A stretch of 64,000 bases of DNA, taken from Shimia sp022448905 (GTDB taxonomy: Bacteria; Pseudomonadota; Alphaproteobacteria; Rhodobacterales; Rhodobacteraceae). The notes beneath the pieces were generated by a model. It saw only the letters and a program-made list of their open reading frames with translations, had not been told where the DNA came from and ran no database searches. The DNA lies in assembly GCF_047126315.1 (NCBI RefSeq), contig NZ_CP138953.1:2108001-2172000 (forward strand). Direction: 5' to 3'. A program made the translations under genes and the position numbers. Every line of letters starts with the position of its first letter. Position 1 is the stretch's first letter. Below, piece by piece: positions 7,603 to 15,719 of this stretch.

Positions 7603-10077
7603 ATGGCTGCAGAGGAGGTGAACCCCGATGAGCTCGAAATTGCAGACGAACTGATTGCGGAAAGGCGTGCTGAAGCTCCCGGTGAAACGCCGGAAGACAT
7701 GACGCCCTGGCAACGCCCAATCACCGCCGTTATTGACCGCATCAACTACCGCGCTGGCCAGATCATCGCCTTGATGATGGTGCCGTTGATCGCGGTTGTT
7801 GTGTACGAAGTTTTTATGCGGAATTCCTTTTCAATCCTGCAAAACGCGGGGTTTGAAGATCTGGCACGTTCATTGGGTCTAGGGCCGACGCTTTGGGTTT
7901 ATGATACCAGCCGCATGATTGCGGGCATGCTTTTTATGGCTGCGGCAGGATATGGTTTGATGCGCGGCGTCCATATTCGCGCGGACTTCCTCTATCGAAA
8001 CTGGACGGACAAGACCCAGGCGACAGTCGACGCGACGCTGTATCTGTTGTTCTTCATCCCGTCGATGATCTTCTTCACCATCGTTGCGTCTCAGTTTTGG
8101 TGGCTGGCCTTTTCAAAAGGCGAGACGATGCAGATCGACAGTGCCTGGGGACCGCTCTTATGGCCCGCACGGACAGCAATGCCGGTCGGGGCATTCTTGC
8201 TGCTCCTGCAAGGTATTCCGGAAATCTTTCGGGCCTTTCACAAAATGGGCAAAGACCGTGAGCGCTGGTTTGTTCGATTGTTGCCACTCTATTTGATCGG
8301 CCTGATCTGGCTTGTCCTCGCTGTGTTTTTGCCGGGCGCGGTGCCGGGCGGCGAGTGGTTTACGGATGTTATGAAGGCACGACCAGGACTCTCCAAACCC
8401 ACAATCGGTTTGATCATGCTGGGCGCGATGCTGTTTGTGATCTTCATCGGGTTTCCGATCTCCTTCACCCTCATTTTCCTAGGATTTGTGTTTGGGATTT
8501 GGGGCTCGAATTTCAAGCTGACCACGCTGTTGCTCACCCTCAATACAAACTCGACCATGCTAAATGATCAGCTGATGGCGGTTCCGTTGTTTGTCCTGAT
8601 GGGCATTGTCATGGAGGCCGCCGGGTTAATGGAGCGATTGTTCGCTTCGATCCAAATGATCATGGCACGGGTGCGAGGCGCACTTTTTATAGCTGTGCTG
8701 ATCGTGTCTACGATTTTTGCAGCCGCAACGGGGATCGTCGGCGCCTCTGTTACCTTGCTTGGCATTATGGCCGGGGCGACAATGAGCCGCTCGGGTTACA
8801 ACGTACAACTTGCGGCGGGGACGATCACTGCAGGGGGAACCCTCGGCATTCTCATTCCGCCATCAATCATGTTGATTGTGATGGGCCCGGTATTGGAAGT
8901 CTCCACGCTTGACCTGTTCCGCGGCGCATTCATTCCTGGCGCAATTTTGGCGTCACTGTATCTGGTCTACACTTTGGGTCGTTGCTGGTTGAACCCTGAG
9001 TTGGGGCCGGTTTTGCCAGAAGAAGATCAGCCGGATACGTCCAAGTTTTACGGCGCTGAAGTGGCGCTTATCTGTCTCGGCATCCTGACCGTCTGTCGCG
9101 TTTTCGGGCTGAGCTTGGGAGGTGCCTTTGGATCTGTCATGCCGTTTGGAGGCCTGATTGCGTTGGCCTTGGCTGTGGCCGTGGCATATGCGGCATACAG
9201 ACGTCTCAATGTCTTGCGAATGGTTCTGCCAATCGCTGTGCTATTCCATTTCTACATGATCGTAGCCAACATGGGTGACGATGGCGGTTTGCCTATTTGG
9301 TCCACCATTTTTGCTGTGTTCACGCTTCTTTTGGCATTCCTTGCGAGGCCGATTTACAGCGCGGAGGCTGACGGTGGCTTCTATTTCTCGGAACTTTGGG
9401 ATGAGTTTTTTGCAGGCTTGATGCCTCCGACGATATTGATTTCATTTGCGTTGGGCTCGATCCTATTGGGGTTGGCAACGCCTGCCGAAGCAGCGGCCAT
9501 GGGTGCTTTCGGGGCCATTCTACTCTCGTTGGCGTATCGCAAGTTCACCATCCCGAGTTTCTTTGACAGCCTGGTCAAGGCCTTAGAGATCACTGTGTTG
9601 ATCATGTTCCTCGTGGCAGCCTCAAATTTCTTTGGTGCGCAATTCAGTGCACTCGGAACACCAAAGATGATGACCGAGCTCCTTCTTGGTTTGGAAATGT
9701 CGCCTTATCTGATCCTTCTCCTTGTGATGGCTTTGATCTTCTTGTTGGGCTGGCCGTTGGAGTGGGTTCCCATCGTTTTGATCGTGGTCCCAATTTTGCT
9801 TCCCACCGTTCAGGCATTGGATGTCTACGGCTTGGAGCGCTACGATCTGATGGTCTGGTTCGGCATTCTGGTTGCCGTTAACCTTCAAACCGCTTGGTTG
9901 TCACCACCAGTCGCCCTTTCGGCCTACTTCCTAAAGGGCGTGGTGCCCAACTGGGACCTCAAGGACATCTACCTTGGCATGATGCAGTTCATGCTTGTCC
10001 AGCTCTTTGGCCTGATCCTTCTGTTCATCTTTCCGCAGCTGGTGCTTTGGCTGCCGGCCTTTATGTCAGGAAACTAA
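7603..10077 (+). CDS. TRAP transporter fused small and large permease (DctQM)
   Basis: An 824-residue integral membrane protein combining the two usually separate TRAP permease subunits. After a charged cytoplasmic leader of about 40 residues comes a four-helix DctQ-like part (to about residue 230), then the DctM part with many helices and motifs such as GILIPPSIMLIVMG and TPAEAAAMGAFGAIL. The ATG at 7603 follows AAGGGAGA; an upstream TTG at 7570 is less likely. The large central region between the two DctM halves (about residues 470-600) is long and hydrophobic. It partners the binding protein at 6391-7485. DUF475 follows after three bases, implying co-transcription. Confidence 0.9.
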   Translation: MAAEEVNPDELEIADELIAERRAEAPGETPEDMTPWQRPITAVIDRINYRAGQIIALMMVPLIAVVVYEVFMRNSFSILQNAGFEDLARSLGLGPTLWVYDTSRMIAGMLFMAAAGYGLMRGVHIRADFLYRNWTDKTQATVDATLYLLFFIPSMIFFTIVASQFWWLAFSKGETMQIDSAWGPLLWPARTAMPVGAFLLLLQGIPEIFRAFHKMGKDRERWFVRLLPLYLIGLIWLVLAVFLPGAVPGGEWFTDVMKARPGLSKPTIGLIMLGAMLFVIFIGFPISFTLIFLGFVFGIWGSNFKLTTLLLTLNTNSTMLNDQLMAVPLFVLMGIVMEAAGLMERLFASIQMIMARVRGALFIAVLIVSTIFAAATGIVGASVTLLGIMAGATMSRSGYNVQLAAGTITAGGTLGILIPPSIMLIVMGPVLEVSTLDLFRGAFIPGAILASLYLVYTLGRCWLNPELGPVLPEEDQPDTSKFYGAEVALICLGILTVCRVFGLSLGGAFGSVMPFGGLIALALAVAVAYAAYRRLNVLRMVLPIAVLFHFYMIVANMGDDGGLPIWSTIFAVFTLLLAFLARPIYSAEADGGFYFSELWDEFFAGLMPPTILISFALGSILLGLATPAEAAAMGAFGAILLSLAYRKFTIPSFFDSLVKALEITVLIMFLVAASNFFGAQFSALGTPKMMTELLLGLEMSPYLILLLVMALIFLLGWPLEWVPIVLIVVPILLPTVQALDVYGLERYDLMVWFGILVAVNLQTAWLSPPVALSAYFLKGVVPNWDLKDIYLGMMQFMLVQLFGLILLFIFPQLVLWLPAFMSGN

Positions 10078-10080
10078 CGA

Positions 10081-11127
10081 ATGAGTACACCACGTAGTTC
10101 TTTGTCTTACTTGAAGTGGCCTTTGATCACGACCGTTATTGGTCTCGGACTCAGCGGATGGTTGGGCTGGGCGACAGAAGGGACTTGGGGGGGAGTCATT
10201 TCGTTTCTCCTAGTTGGGACTGTGCTTGCCGCCCTCGAAATCGCCTTGTCTTTTGACAACGCAATTGTGAATGCAAACAAGCTGGTGGAAATGACGCCAG
10301 TCTGGCAGCGTCGCTTCCTGACATGGGGCATTTTGATCGCCGTGTTTGGAATGCGGATCGTGTTTCCATTGGCGATTGTCGCGATTTTTGCCTGGATAAA
10401 CCCGTTTGCGGCCATGCATCTCGCGCTGTCTGATCCAGACGAATACTCCAGAATTATCGGGCATGCGCATGGTCCAATTTCGGCCTTTGGCGGGACCTTC
10501 CTGATGATGGTGGCCCTCAAATTCTTTATCGACGAAGACAAGTCGGTTGATTGGGTGGTCGCTTTGGAAAAACGCCTGCGGCTTTGGGGATCGATCCGTG
10601 GTTTCGAGATTGCCTTCGTACTCCTCGTCGTGGTTGTGATTTCCCGCTCTTTGCCTGTTCAGGAATTGGCTCCGTTCCTTTCTGCAGCGGTTATGGGCTT
10701 GCTTGTTTTCACTCTGGTAGATGGCCTCGGTACCTATCTCGACAATATTGCTGGCAAAACGACTGAGATCGGCGCCAAGGGGGGACTGGGTGCGTTTCTA
10801 TACCTTGAAGTGCTTGACGCGAGCTTCTCTTTCGATGGTGTGATTGGCGCCTTTGCGCTGACGACAAACATCCTGCTCATCGCAATTGGTCTGGGTATTG
10901 GCGCGATGTACGTGCGCTCGATGACAATTATGCTGGTCGAACGCGGCACCCTGGCAGAGTTCCGATATCTGGAGCACGGTGCGTTCTATTCGATCTTTGC
11001 GCTGTCCATCGTGATGTTTTTGCAATCGATCGTGCACGTGCATGAACTGATAACTGGCGGCATCGGCATTGCGCTTATCAGCTTGGCCTTCTTCGCTTCC
11101 ATTCTTCACAACAAGCGCGAAGCTTGA
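10081..11127 (+). CDS. DUF475 / TerC-superfamily membrane protein
   Basis: A 348-residue protein with about nine hydrophobic segments. It has the paired acidic motifs typical of this superfamily, SFDNAIVNANK near residue 58 and DASFSFDGVIGAFALT near residue 250, plus EHGAFYSIFALS near the C-terminus. Relatives in the TerC superfamily have been linked to metal ion export; DUF475 itself has no settled function. It starts three bases after the TRAP permease and 27 bases before hpsN, so it is embedded in the operon. A role moving a pathway product (for example sulfite) or a cofactor metal is possible but is inference from position. Confidence 0.85.
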   Translation: MSTPRSSLSYLKWPLITTVIGLGLSGWLGWATEGTWGGVISFLLVGTVLAALEIALSFDNAIVNANKLVEMTPVWQRRFLTWGILIAVFGMRIVFPLAIVAIFAWINPFAAMHLALSDPDEYSRIIGHAHGPISAFGGTFLMMVALKFFIDEDKSVDWVVALEKRLRLWGSIRGFEIAFVLLVVVVISRSLPVQELAPFLSAAVMGLLVFTLVDGLGTYLDNIAGKTTEIGAKGGLGAFLYLEVLDASFSFDGVIGAFALTTNILLIAIGLGIGAMYVRSMTIMLVERGTLAEFRYLEHGAFYSIFALSIVMFLQSIVHVHELITGGIGIALISLAFFASILHNKREA

Positions 11128-11154
11128 GTTTCCTCTCATTCATAGGACTTCAAA

Positions 11155-12462
11155 ATGTCTCGTATCTATTTGAAAAAGGCCACTCTTACTTCCCGTTCCG
11201 ACGCAGGCGAAACGGCTAAAACGGTTGCGACAATTCTTGCCGACATCGAGGCGAGAGGCGAAGAAGCCGCTTTGGAGTATGCCGCAAAGTTCGACAAATA
11301 TGATGGGAATGTGCAGCTAACGCAGGACGAAATTGACGCTGCCTGCGCGATGGTTCCGCAGAAGCTCAAAGACGACATTCTCTTTGCGCACGACAATGTT
11401 CGTCGTTTTGCGGAAGTTCAGAAGTCCACAGTTGCGGATGTGCAGTTTGAGATCAATCCAGGGCTACTCGCAGGGCAAAAAGCGATCCCGGTTTCTGCCG
11501 CTGGGTGTTATGTGCCCGCAGGCCGCTATCGTCACATTGCCAGTGCTATCATGACGGTCACCACGGCAAAGGTTGCCGGGTGTGAGCACATCACTGTGTG
11601 TTCAGCGCCCCAGCCAGGCGTGGGTATTTTTCCTGCAATCGTATATGCTGCGCATGTCTGCGGTGCAGACAAAATTATGGCAATTGGTGGGGTTCAGGGC
11701 ATAGCTTCCATGGCATTTGGCCTGTTTGGGCAACCAAGGGCAAACATCATTGTCGGGCCTGGCAACCAGTTCGTTGCAGAAGCCAAACGCACTCTCTATG
11801 GCCGCGTTGGCATCGACATGATTGCTGGCCCGACCGACAGCCTTATCCTGGCGGACAAGGGTGCTGATCCTCACATCGTGGCAACCGATCTCGTCAGTCA
11901 GGCGGAACACGGATATAACTCGCCCGTTTGGCTAGTAACCGATCATCGCCCATTGGCCGAAGACGTTCTGTCACGTGTTCCGGGCTTGATCGCAGACCTT
12001 CCGGAATTGAATCGCGAGAACGCAGAGGCCGCATGGCGCGACTATGCCGAAGTGATTGTCTGCTCTGATCGCGAAGAGATGGCGGCCACATCGGACGAGT
12101 ATGCGCCGGAGCATCTGACGGTTCAGGCTGATGACCTCGATTGGTGGCTAGATCGCCTCCATTGCTATGGATCGCTGTTCTTGGGCGAGGAAACAACCGT
12201 GTCTTATGGAGACAAGGCCGCGGGCACGAACCATGTTCTCCCTACATCAGGAGCGGCGAGCTACACTGGCGGACTGAGCGTTCACAAGTACATGAAAATC
12301 GTCACGTGGCAGCGGGCAACGCGTGAGGGGTCCAAGCAAGTTGCCGAAGCCACAGCGCGGATATCGCGATTGGAAGGCATGGAAGGCCATGCACGCGCTG
12401 CTGATGTCCGGCTCGCTAAGTACTTCCCAGATGAAACCTTTGATTTAACCGCGAATGGCTGA
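11155..12462 (+). CDS. hpsN: Sulfopropanediol 3-dehydrogenase HpsN (HisD family)
   Basis: A 435-residue zinc- and NAD-dependent enzyme that oxidises the primary alcohol of (R)-2,3-dihydroxypropane-1-sulfonate to (R)-sulfolactate in two steps. It has the histidinol dehydrogenase fold: GCYVPAG at 117-123, GPGNQFVAEAKR at 201-212, catalytic pair Glu319-His320 (APEH), and presumed zinc ligands Gln249, His252, Asp353 and His412. It is not HisD in role, because no histidine genes are near and it sits with hpsO, hpsP and comDE. Start ATG at 11155; the last bases overlap the SDR gene by eight. HpsN versus HisD rests on context and overall resemblance to HpsN sequences. Confidence 0.87.
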   Translation: MSRIYLKKATLTSRSDAGETAKTVATILADIEARGEEAALEYAAKFDKYDGNVQLTQDEIDAACAMVPQKLKDDILFAHDNVRRFAEVQKSTVADVQFEINPGLLAGQKAIPVSAAGCYVPAGRYRHIASAIMTVTTAKVAGCEHITVCSAPQPGVGIFPAIVYAAHVCGADKIMAIGGVQGIASMAFGLFGQPRANIIVGPGNQFVAEAKRTLYGRVGIDMIAGPTDSLILADKGADPHIVATDLVSQAEHGYNSPVWLVTDHRPLAEDVLSRVPGLIADLPELNRENAEAAWRDYAEVIVCSDREEMAATSDEYAPEHLTVQADDLDWWLDRLHCYGSLFLGEETTVSYGDKAAGTNHVLPTSGAASYTGGLSVHKYMKIVTWQRATREGSKQVAEATARISRLEGMEGHARAADVRLAKYFPDETFDLTANG

Positions 12463-13219
12463 TCCTAGAGATCTCTTTGACCTTACTGGCCGTGTGGCTG
12501 TTGTGACAGGCGCGAGTTCTGGCTTGGGGCGCCGCGCCACGCAAACCTTGTGCGCGGCTGGAGCATGCGTTGTTGCGGTGGCAAGGCGAGAGCAGGAACT
12601 TCAGGAACTTGTCGCTAACCTCAGCCCTGAGAGGGGGTCATTTATCGTTTCTGACGTTACAGATCAAAACCAGTTGGCGGTGCTCACTAAGGAACTAGAA
12701 GCGCCCTTCGGGTCCCCAGACATTGTTGTTCACGCCGCAGGGGTGAACACGAGACAGGAGGCGGACGATGTCACCCGCGAAGGGTGGGATAAAACGTTAG
12801 AACTGAATCTGTCTGCGCCGTTTTTTCTGTCGCAAGCTCTCGTCGGGCCGATGAAAGCGAAGGCCTGGGGGCGCATTGTAAATTTTGCGTCATTGCAGAC
12901 CACAAGGGCATTTCCAGGCGGCATCGCTTATGGCGCGAGCAAGGCTGGCGTGGCGCAATTGACGCGAGCCATGGCGGAAGCTTGGTCAAAATTTGGCATC
13001 ACGGCAAATGCCATTGGCCCCGGCTTCTTTCCGACAGAATTGACCCAGGCGGTGTTTCACGATCCCGAAAGGGCAGAGCGTAACGCGAACCAAACTTGCG
13101 TGGGGCGTAATGGACGTTTGGAGGACATCGACGGCCCTCTACTGTTCTTGTGCTCCGAGGCGTCCAGCTTTGTGACCGGTCAAGTTCTCATGGTCGACGG
13201 GGGGTTCACGGCAAAATGA
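12455..13219 (+). CDS. hpsO: SDR dehydrogenase, likely DHPS 2-dehydrogenase HpsO
   Basis: A 254-residue classical short-chain dehydrogenase. The cofactor motif TGASSGLG is at 18-25 and the catalytic residues are Ser146, Tyr159 and Lys163 (YGASK). In known DHPS degraders HpsO and HpsP oxidise C2 and re-reduce it, so that the (S) enantiomer is turned into the (R) form used by HpsN. The gene overlaps both neighbours (eight bases with hpsN, four with the next gene), implying translational coupling. The name is given from gene order; other sugar-alcohol SDRs look alike. Confidence 0.72.
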   Translation: MADPRDLFDLTGRVAVVTGASSGLGRRATQTLCAAGACVVAVARREQELQELVANLSPERGSFIVSDVTDQNQLAVLTKELEAPFGSPDIVVHAAGVNTRQEADDVTREGWDKTLELNLSAPFFLSQALVGPMKAKAWGRIVNFASLQTTRAFPGGIAYGASKAGVAQLTRAMAEAWSKFGITANAIGPGFFPTELTQAVFHDPERAERNANQTCVGRNGRLEDIDGPLLFLCSEASSFVTGQVLMVDGGFTAK

Positions 13220-14196
13220 AGGCTCTGGTTTATGAGGGTGTTGAAACGCTTACCCTTCGAGATGTTGAAAGGCCGGTTCCTGTAAACGGCGAACAACTCG
13301 TCCGTGTTCAGTCGGTTGGAATTTGTGGCTCTGATATGCACGCCTACTTCGGGCACGACGATCGGCGACCAGCGCCTCTGATCCTGGGGCACGAAGCGGC
13401 GGGTGTGGTAGAGGAGGGCGCCTGGAAAGGGCGGCGTGTGACGATCAACCCTTTGGTGACATGTGGGGCCTGCCACTATTGCAGTTCTGGCAGAGAAAAC
13501 CTGTGTCCTGATCGGCAAATCGTCTCGATGCCGCCGCGCGAAGGGGCTTTTGCGCAGTTTGTTTCCATTCCGAGTCAAAACTTGATCGAGGTTCCTGATG
13601 CAGTTCCTTTGGAAAAAGCCGCGCTTTGCGAACCCTTAGCGGTAAGTTGGCATTCGGCGACATTGGCTTTGGGAAGCATCCATCCGGATGTGATACGGAG
13701 TGCTTTGGTCATCGGTGGAGGCGCCATCGGGCTCGCGGCAGCACTGGCCTTGAAGGCAATGGGCGTTGAAGACATTGAAATCACTGAACCCAACCCTTTG
13801 CGACGCAAATTTCTGGAGGAACGATGCGGCTTGAAAGTCAGTAATACGCCCGAGCACACTGCGCCAATTGTCATCGATGCGGTTGGGTATGGAGTGACAC
13901 GGGCATCGGCCACAAAATGGGTGGAGCCCGGGGGTGTTATTGTCCATGTCGGTCTTGGGGACAGTGCTGATGGGTTAGACGTTCGGCGTATGACGCTGCA
14001 AGAGATCACCTTCATCGGCAGCTACACGTACACGGCAAAGAGTTTTTCTGACGCAGCTTTGGCACTGTTTGACGGAAGGCTCGGGCCGCTCGACTGGTTC
14101 GCAACACGCGCCCTTTCTGAAGGCGCAAGAGCCTTTAAAGATATTCACGCGGGGCGCGTTGCCGCACCCAAGATCGTTCTCGATCCATGGGCATAA
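13216..14196 (+). CDS. hpsP: Zinc alcohol dehydrogenase, likely DHPS 2-dehydrogenase HpsP
   Basis: A 326-residue medium-chain dehydrogenase. Catalytic zinc is expected at Cys37 (GICGSD) and His59-Glu60 (GHEAAG). The structural zinc cysteines are present at 83, 86, 89 and 97, and GGGAIG is the nucleotide-binding turn. The ATG at 13216 overlaps the hpsO stop (ATGA); an earlier in-frame start at 13150 would lie inside hpsO and is unlikely. With HpsO it would racemise DHPS through a 2-oxo intermediate. It could equally be a sorbitol/threonine-dehydrogenase-like enzyme recruited here; the order N-O-P supports the DHPS reading. Confidence 0.72.
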   Translation: MKALVYEGVETLTLRDVERPVPVNGEQLVRVQSVGICGSDMHAYFGHDDRRPAPLILGHEAAGVVEEGAWKGRRVTINPLVTCGACHYCSSGRENLCPDRQIVSMPPREGAFAQFVSIPSQNLIEVPDAVPLEKAALCEPLAVSWHSATLALGSIHPDVIRSALVIGGGAIGLAAALALKAMGVEDIEITEPNPLRRKFLEERCGLKVSNTPEHTAPIVIDAVGYGVTRASATKWVEPGGVIVHVGLGDSADGLDVRRMTLQEITFIGSYTYTAKSFSDAALALFDGRLGPLDWFATRALSEGARAFKDIHAGRVAAPKIVLDPWA

Positions 14197-14223
14197 GCAG
14201 TTCGAGCCTGAAAGGAGCAAGAC

Positions 14224-14634
14224 ATGTATGACAGTATTCTCGTGCCTTTGGCACTCGATCACGGAATATCAGCTCAAACGCTGGAAATCTCTCGCGCCCT
14301 CTGCAGCGAGAAAGGGCAGATCACAGCTCTGCACGTTTACGAGGTGCCAAAGGGGTCTGTAAGTGTTTACATCGGTGAGGAAACGGTCGAGCGAGGTTTT
14401 GTACGAGCGCGCCAAATCCTAAACCAGAAGGTTGCCGGCATGGAAGGTGTGCGCGCCGAGATCACGCGGGGACAAGCGCATCTTGCAATCATCGAATATG
14501 CCAAAAAACATGGCCATGACTGCATCGTCATTGGATCTCACAAACCGGGTTTGGTTGATTACCTCATTGGCTCAACCGCTGCGCGCGTCGTCCGCCATGC
14601 CCCCTGCGCTGTGCATGTTCATCGCGACAGCTGA
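14224..14634 (+). CDS. Universal stress protein (UspA domain)
   Basis: A 136-residue single-domain Usp protein. It starts MYDSILVPLALDHG and ends with the ATP-binding type signature GSHKPGLVDYLIGSTAARVVRHAPCAVHV. Usp proteins bind nucleotide and modulate stress responses; TRAP transporter operons often carry one. It lies in the same orientation between hpsP and comD, with AAAGGAG before the start. Any link to sulfonate metabolism is from position only. Confidence 0.88.
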   Translation: MYDSILVPLALDHGISAQTLEISRALCSEKGQITALHVYEVPKGSVSVYIGEETVERGFVRARQILNQKVAGMEGVRAEITRGQAHLAIIEYAKKHGHDCIVIGSHKPGLVDYLIGSTAARVVRHAPCAVHVHRDS

Positions 14635-14661
14635 AGCCAATCGCCTATCAGGAGGAATACA

Positions 14662-15168
14662 TTGAATATAGACAAGAAAATCGCAGATGATCTCGTTGCC
14701 AACGACATTCGGTTTGTCACCACGGTGCCCTGCAAGCAACTCGCCGGCGTGATCGAAGAAGTCGACCAGCGGGACGACATTTTTCATATTCCCTCAAACA
14801 AGGAAGATGAAGGAATGGGACTTTGCGCAGGGGCCTGGATGGGTGGGAAACGTCCTGCAATCATCATGCAAAACACTGCAATTGGCGTCACCATTAACAC
14901 GCTGGCCACGCTCATTCAGTATTATAGGATGCCGCTTCCAATGATCATTTCTTATCGCGGCGAGCTGCGTGAGCCCGTGGCTTGCCAGGTTGAAATGGCG
15001 GTGCACACCAAAGCGCTTTTGGCGCAGTTGAACATCCCAACGTACCATTTCCATTGGCAACGGGACGTCGAAGAGTTCGACAATATCCTGAAATACACCT
15101 TCATGTGCAACAAACCCGTGGCAATCTTGACTGACGCGAACTTCTGGGGAGGCTATGGCGACCAATGA
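14662..15168 (+). CDS. comD: Sulfopyruvate decarboxylase subunit alpha
   Basis: A 168-residue protein forming the N-terminal (pyrimidine-binding) half of a split thiamine-diphosphate decarboxylase. With ComE it converts 3-sulfopyruvate to sulfoacetaldehyde and CO2. Family motifs are TVPCKQLAGVIEEV, the conserved Glu in NKEDEGMGLCAGAW and QNTAIGVTINTL. The start is a TTG at 14662, fixed by GGAGG at 14651-14655; no ATG lies in frame nearby. The stop overlaps comE by four bases. Phosphonopyruvate decarboxylase is related, but it is normally a single chain and no phosphonate genes are near. Confidence 0.87.
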   Translation: MNIDKKIADDLVANDIRFVTTVPCKQLAGVIEEVDQRDDIFHIPSNKEDEGMGLCAGAWMGGKRPAIIMQNTAIGVTINTLATLIQYYRMPLPMIISYRGELREPVACQVEMAVHTKALLAQLNIPTYHFHWQRDVEEFDNILKYTFMCNKPVAILTDANFWGGYGDQ

Positions 15169-15719
15169 TCCGTTCCGAAATTCTAAAAGACATCGCGCCG
15201 ATCCTTCGTGACAAACTTGTGGTCTGTAATATCGGGATTCCTTCACAAGAGCTGCATGCCATCGACGATCAACCGACAAACTTTTACATGCTCGGAACCA
15301 TGGGACTCGCTTCCTCGATTGGTTTAGGGCTCGCGCTCGCGCAGCCAAAACCTGTCATCGTTATTGATGGCGACGGATCCGTTTTGACCAATCTCGGTAC
15401 TTTGCCGACTATTGGGAACAATGCACCGAGCAACTACATCCTGATGATCATCGACAATGGTTCCTATGGCTCAACCGGAGACCAGCCGACGTATACAGGC
15501 ATGAAAACAGACCTTGCAGGTATGGCGAGGGCCGCCGGTTGCGACAATGTGGTCGAGGTTCAGGACGTCGACACAGGCGAGGCCTTGCAGAAAGCCATAG
15601 AGGACGGTGTCGCCACTGTGATGGTTGTAAAGTGCGATAGTGGGAATGCTAAAATGCCTGTTATTTCAATGGATCCTGTTGTCATCCGTGACCGTTTCAT
15701 GAAAGCCGTGGCTGGTTGA
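15165..15719 (+). CDS. comE: Sulfopyruvate decarboxylase subunit beta
   Basis: A 184-residue C-terminal half of the split decarboxylase, binding the diphosphate and Mg2+ of thiamine diphosphate. The motif begins IDGDGSVLTNLGTLPTI and ends IDNGSYG, matching GDG ... N. The split comD-comE arrangement matches sulfopyruvate decarboxylases of methanogens and of sulfolactate-degrading bacteria. Start and stop overlap both neighbours (ATGA with comD, one base with the next gene). The product sulfoacetaldehyde would need Xsc for desulfonation, which is not in this window. Confidence 0.88.
   Translation: MIRSEILKDIAPILRDKLVVCNIGIPSQELHAIDDQPTNFYMLGTMGLASSIGLGLALAQPKPVIVIDGDGSVLTNLGTLPTIGNNAPSNYILMIIDNGSYGSTGDQPTYTGMKTDLAGMARAAGCDNVVEVQDVDTGEALQKAIEDGVATVMVVKCDSGNAKMPVISMDPVVIRDRFMKAVAG

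Noticed and set aside
11155..12462. Histidinol dehydrogenase (hisD) as the product of the hpsN gene
   Set aside because: The fold is shared, but there is no histidine gene nearby and the neighbours are DHPS dehydrogenases and sulfopyruvate decarboxylase, so HpsN is the better call.
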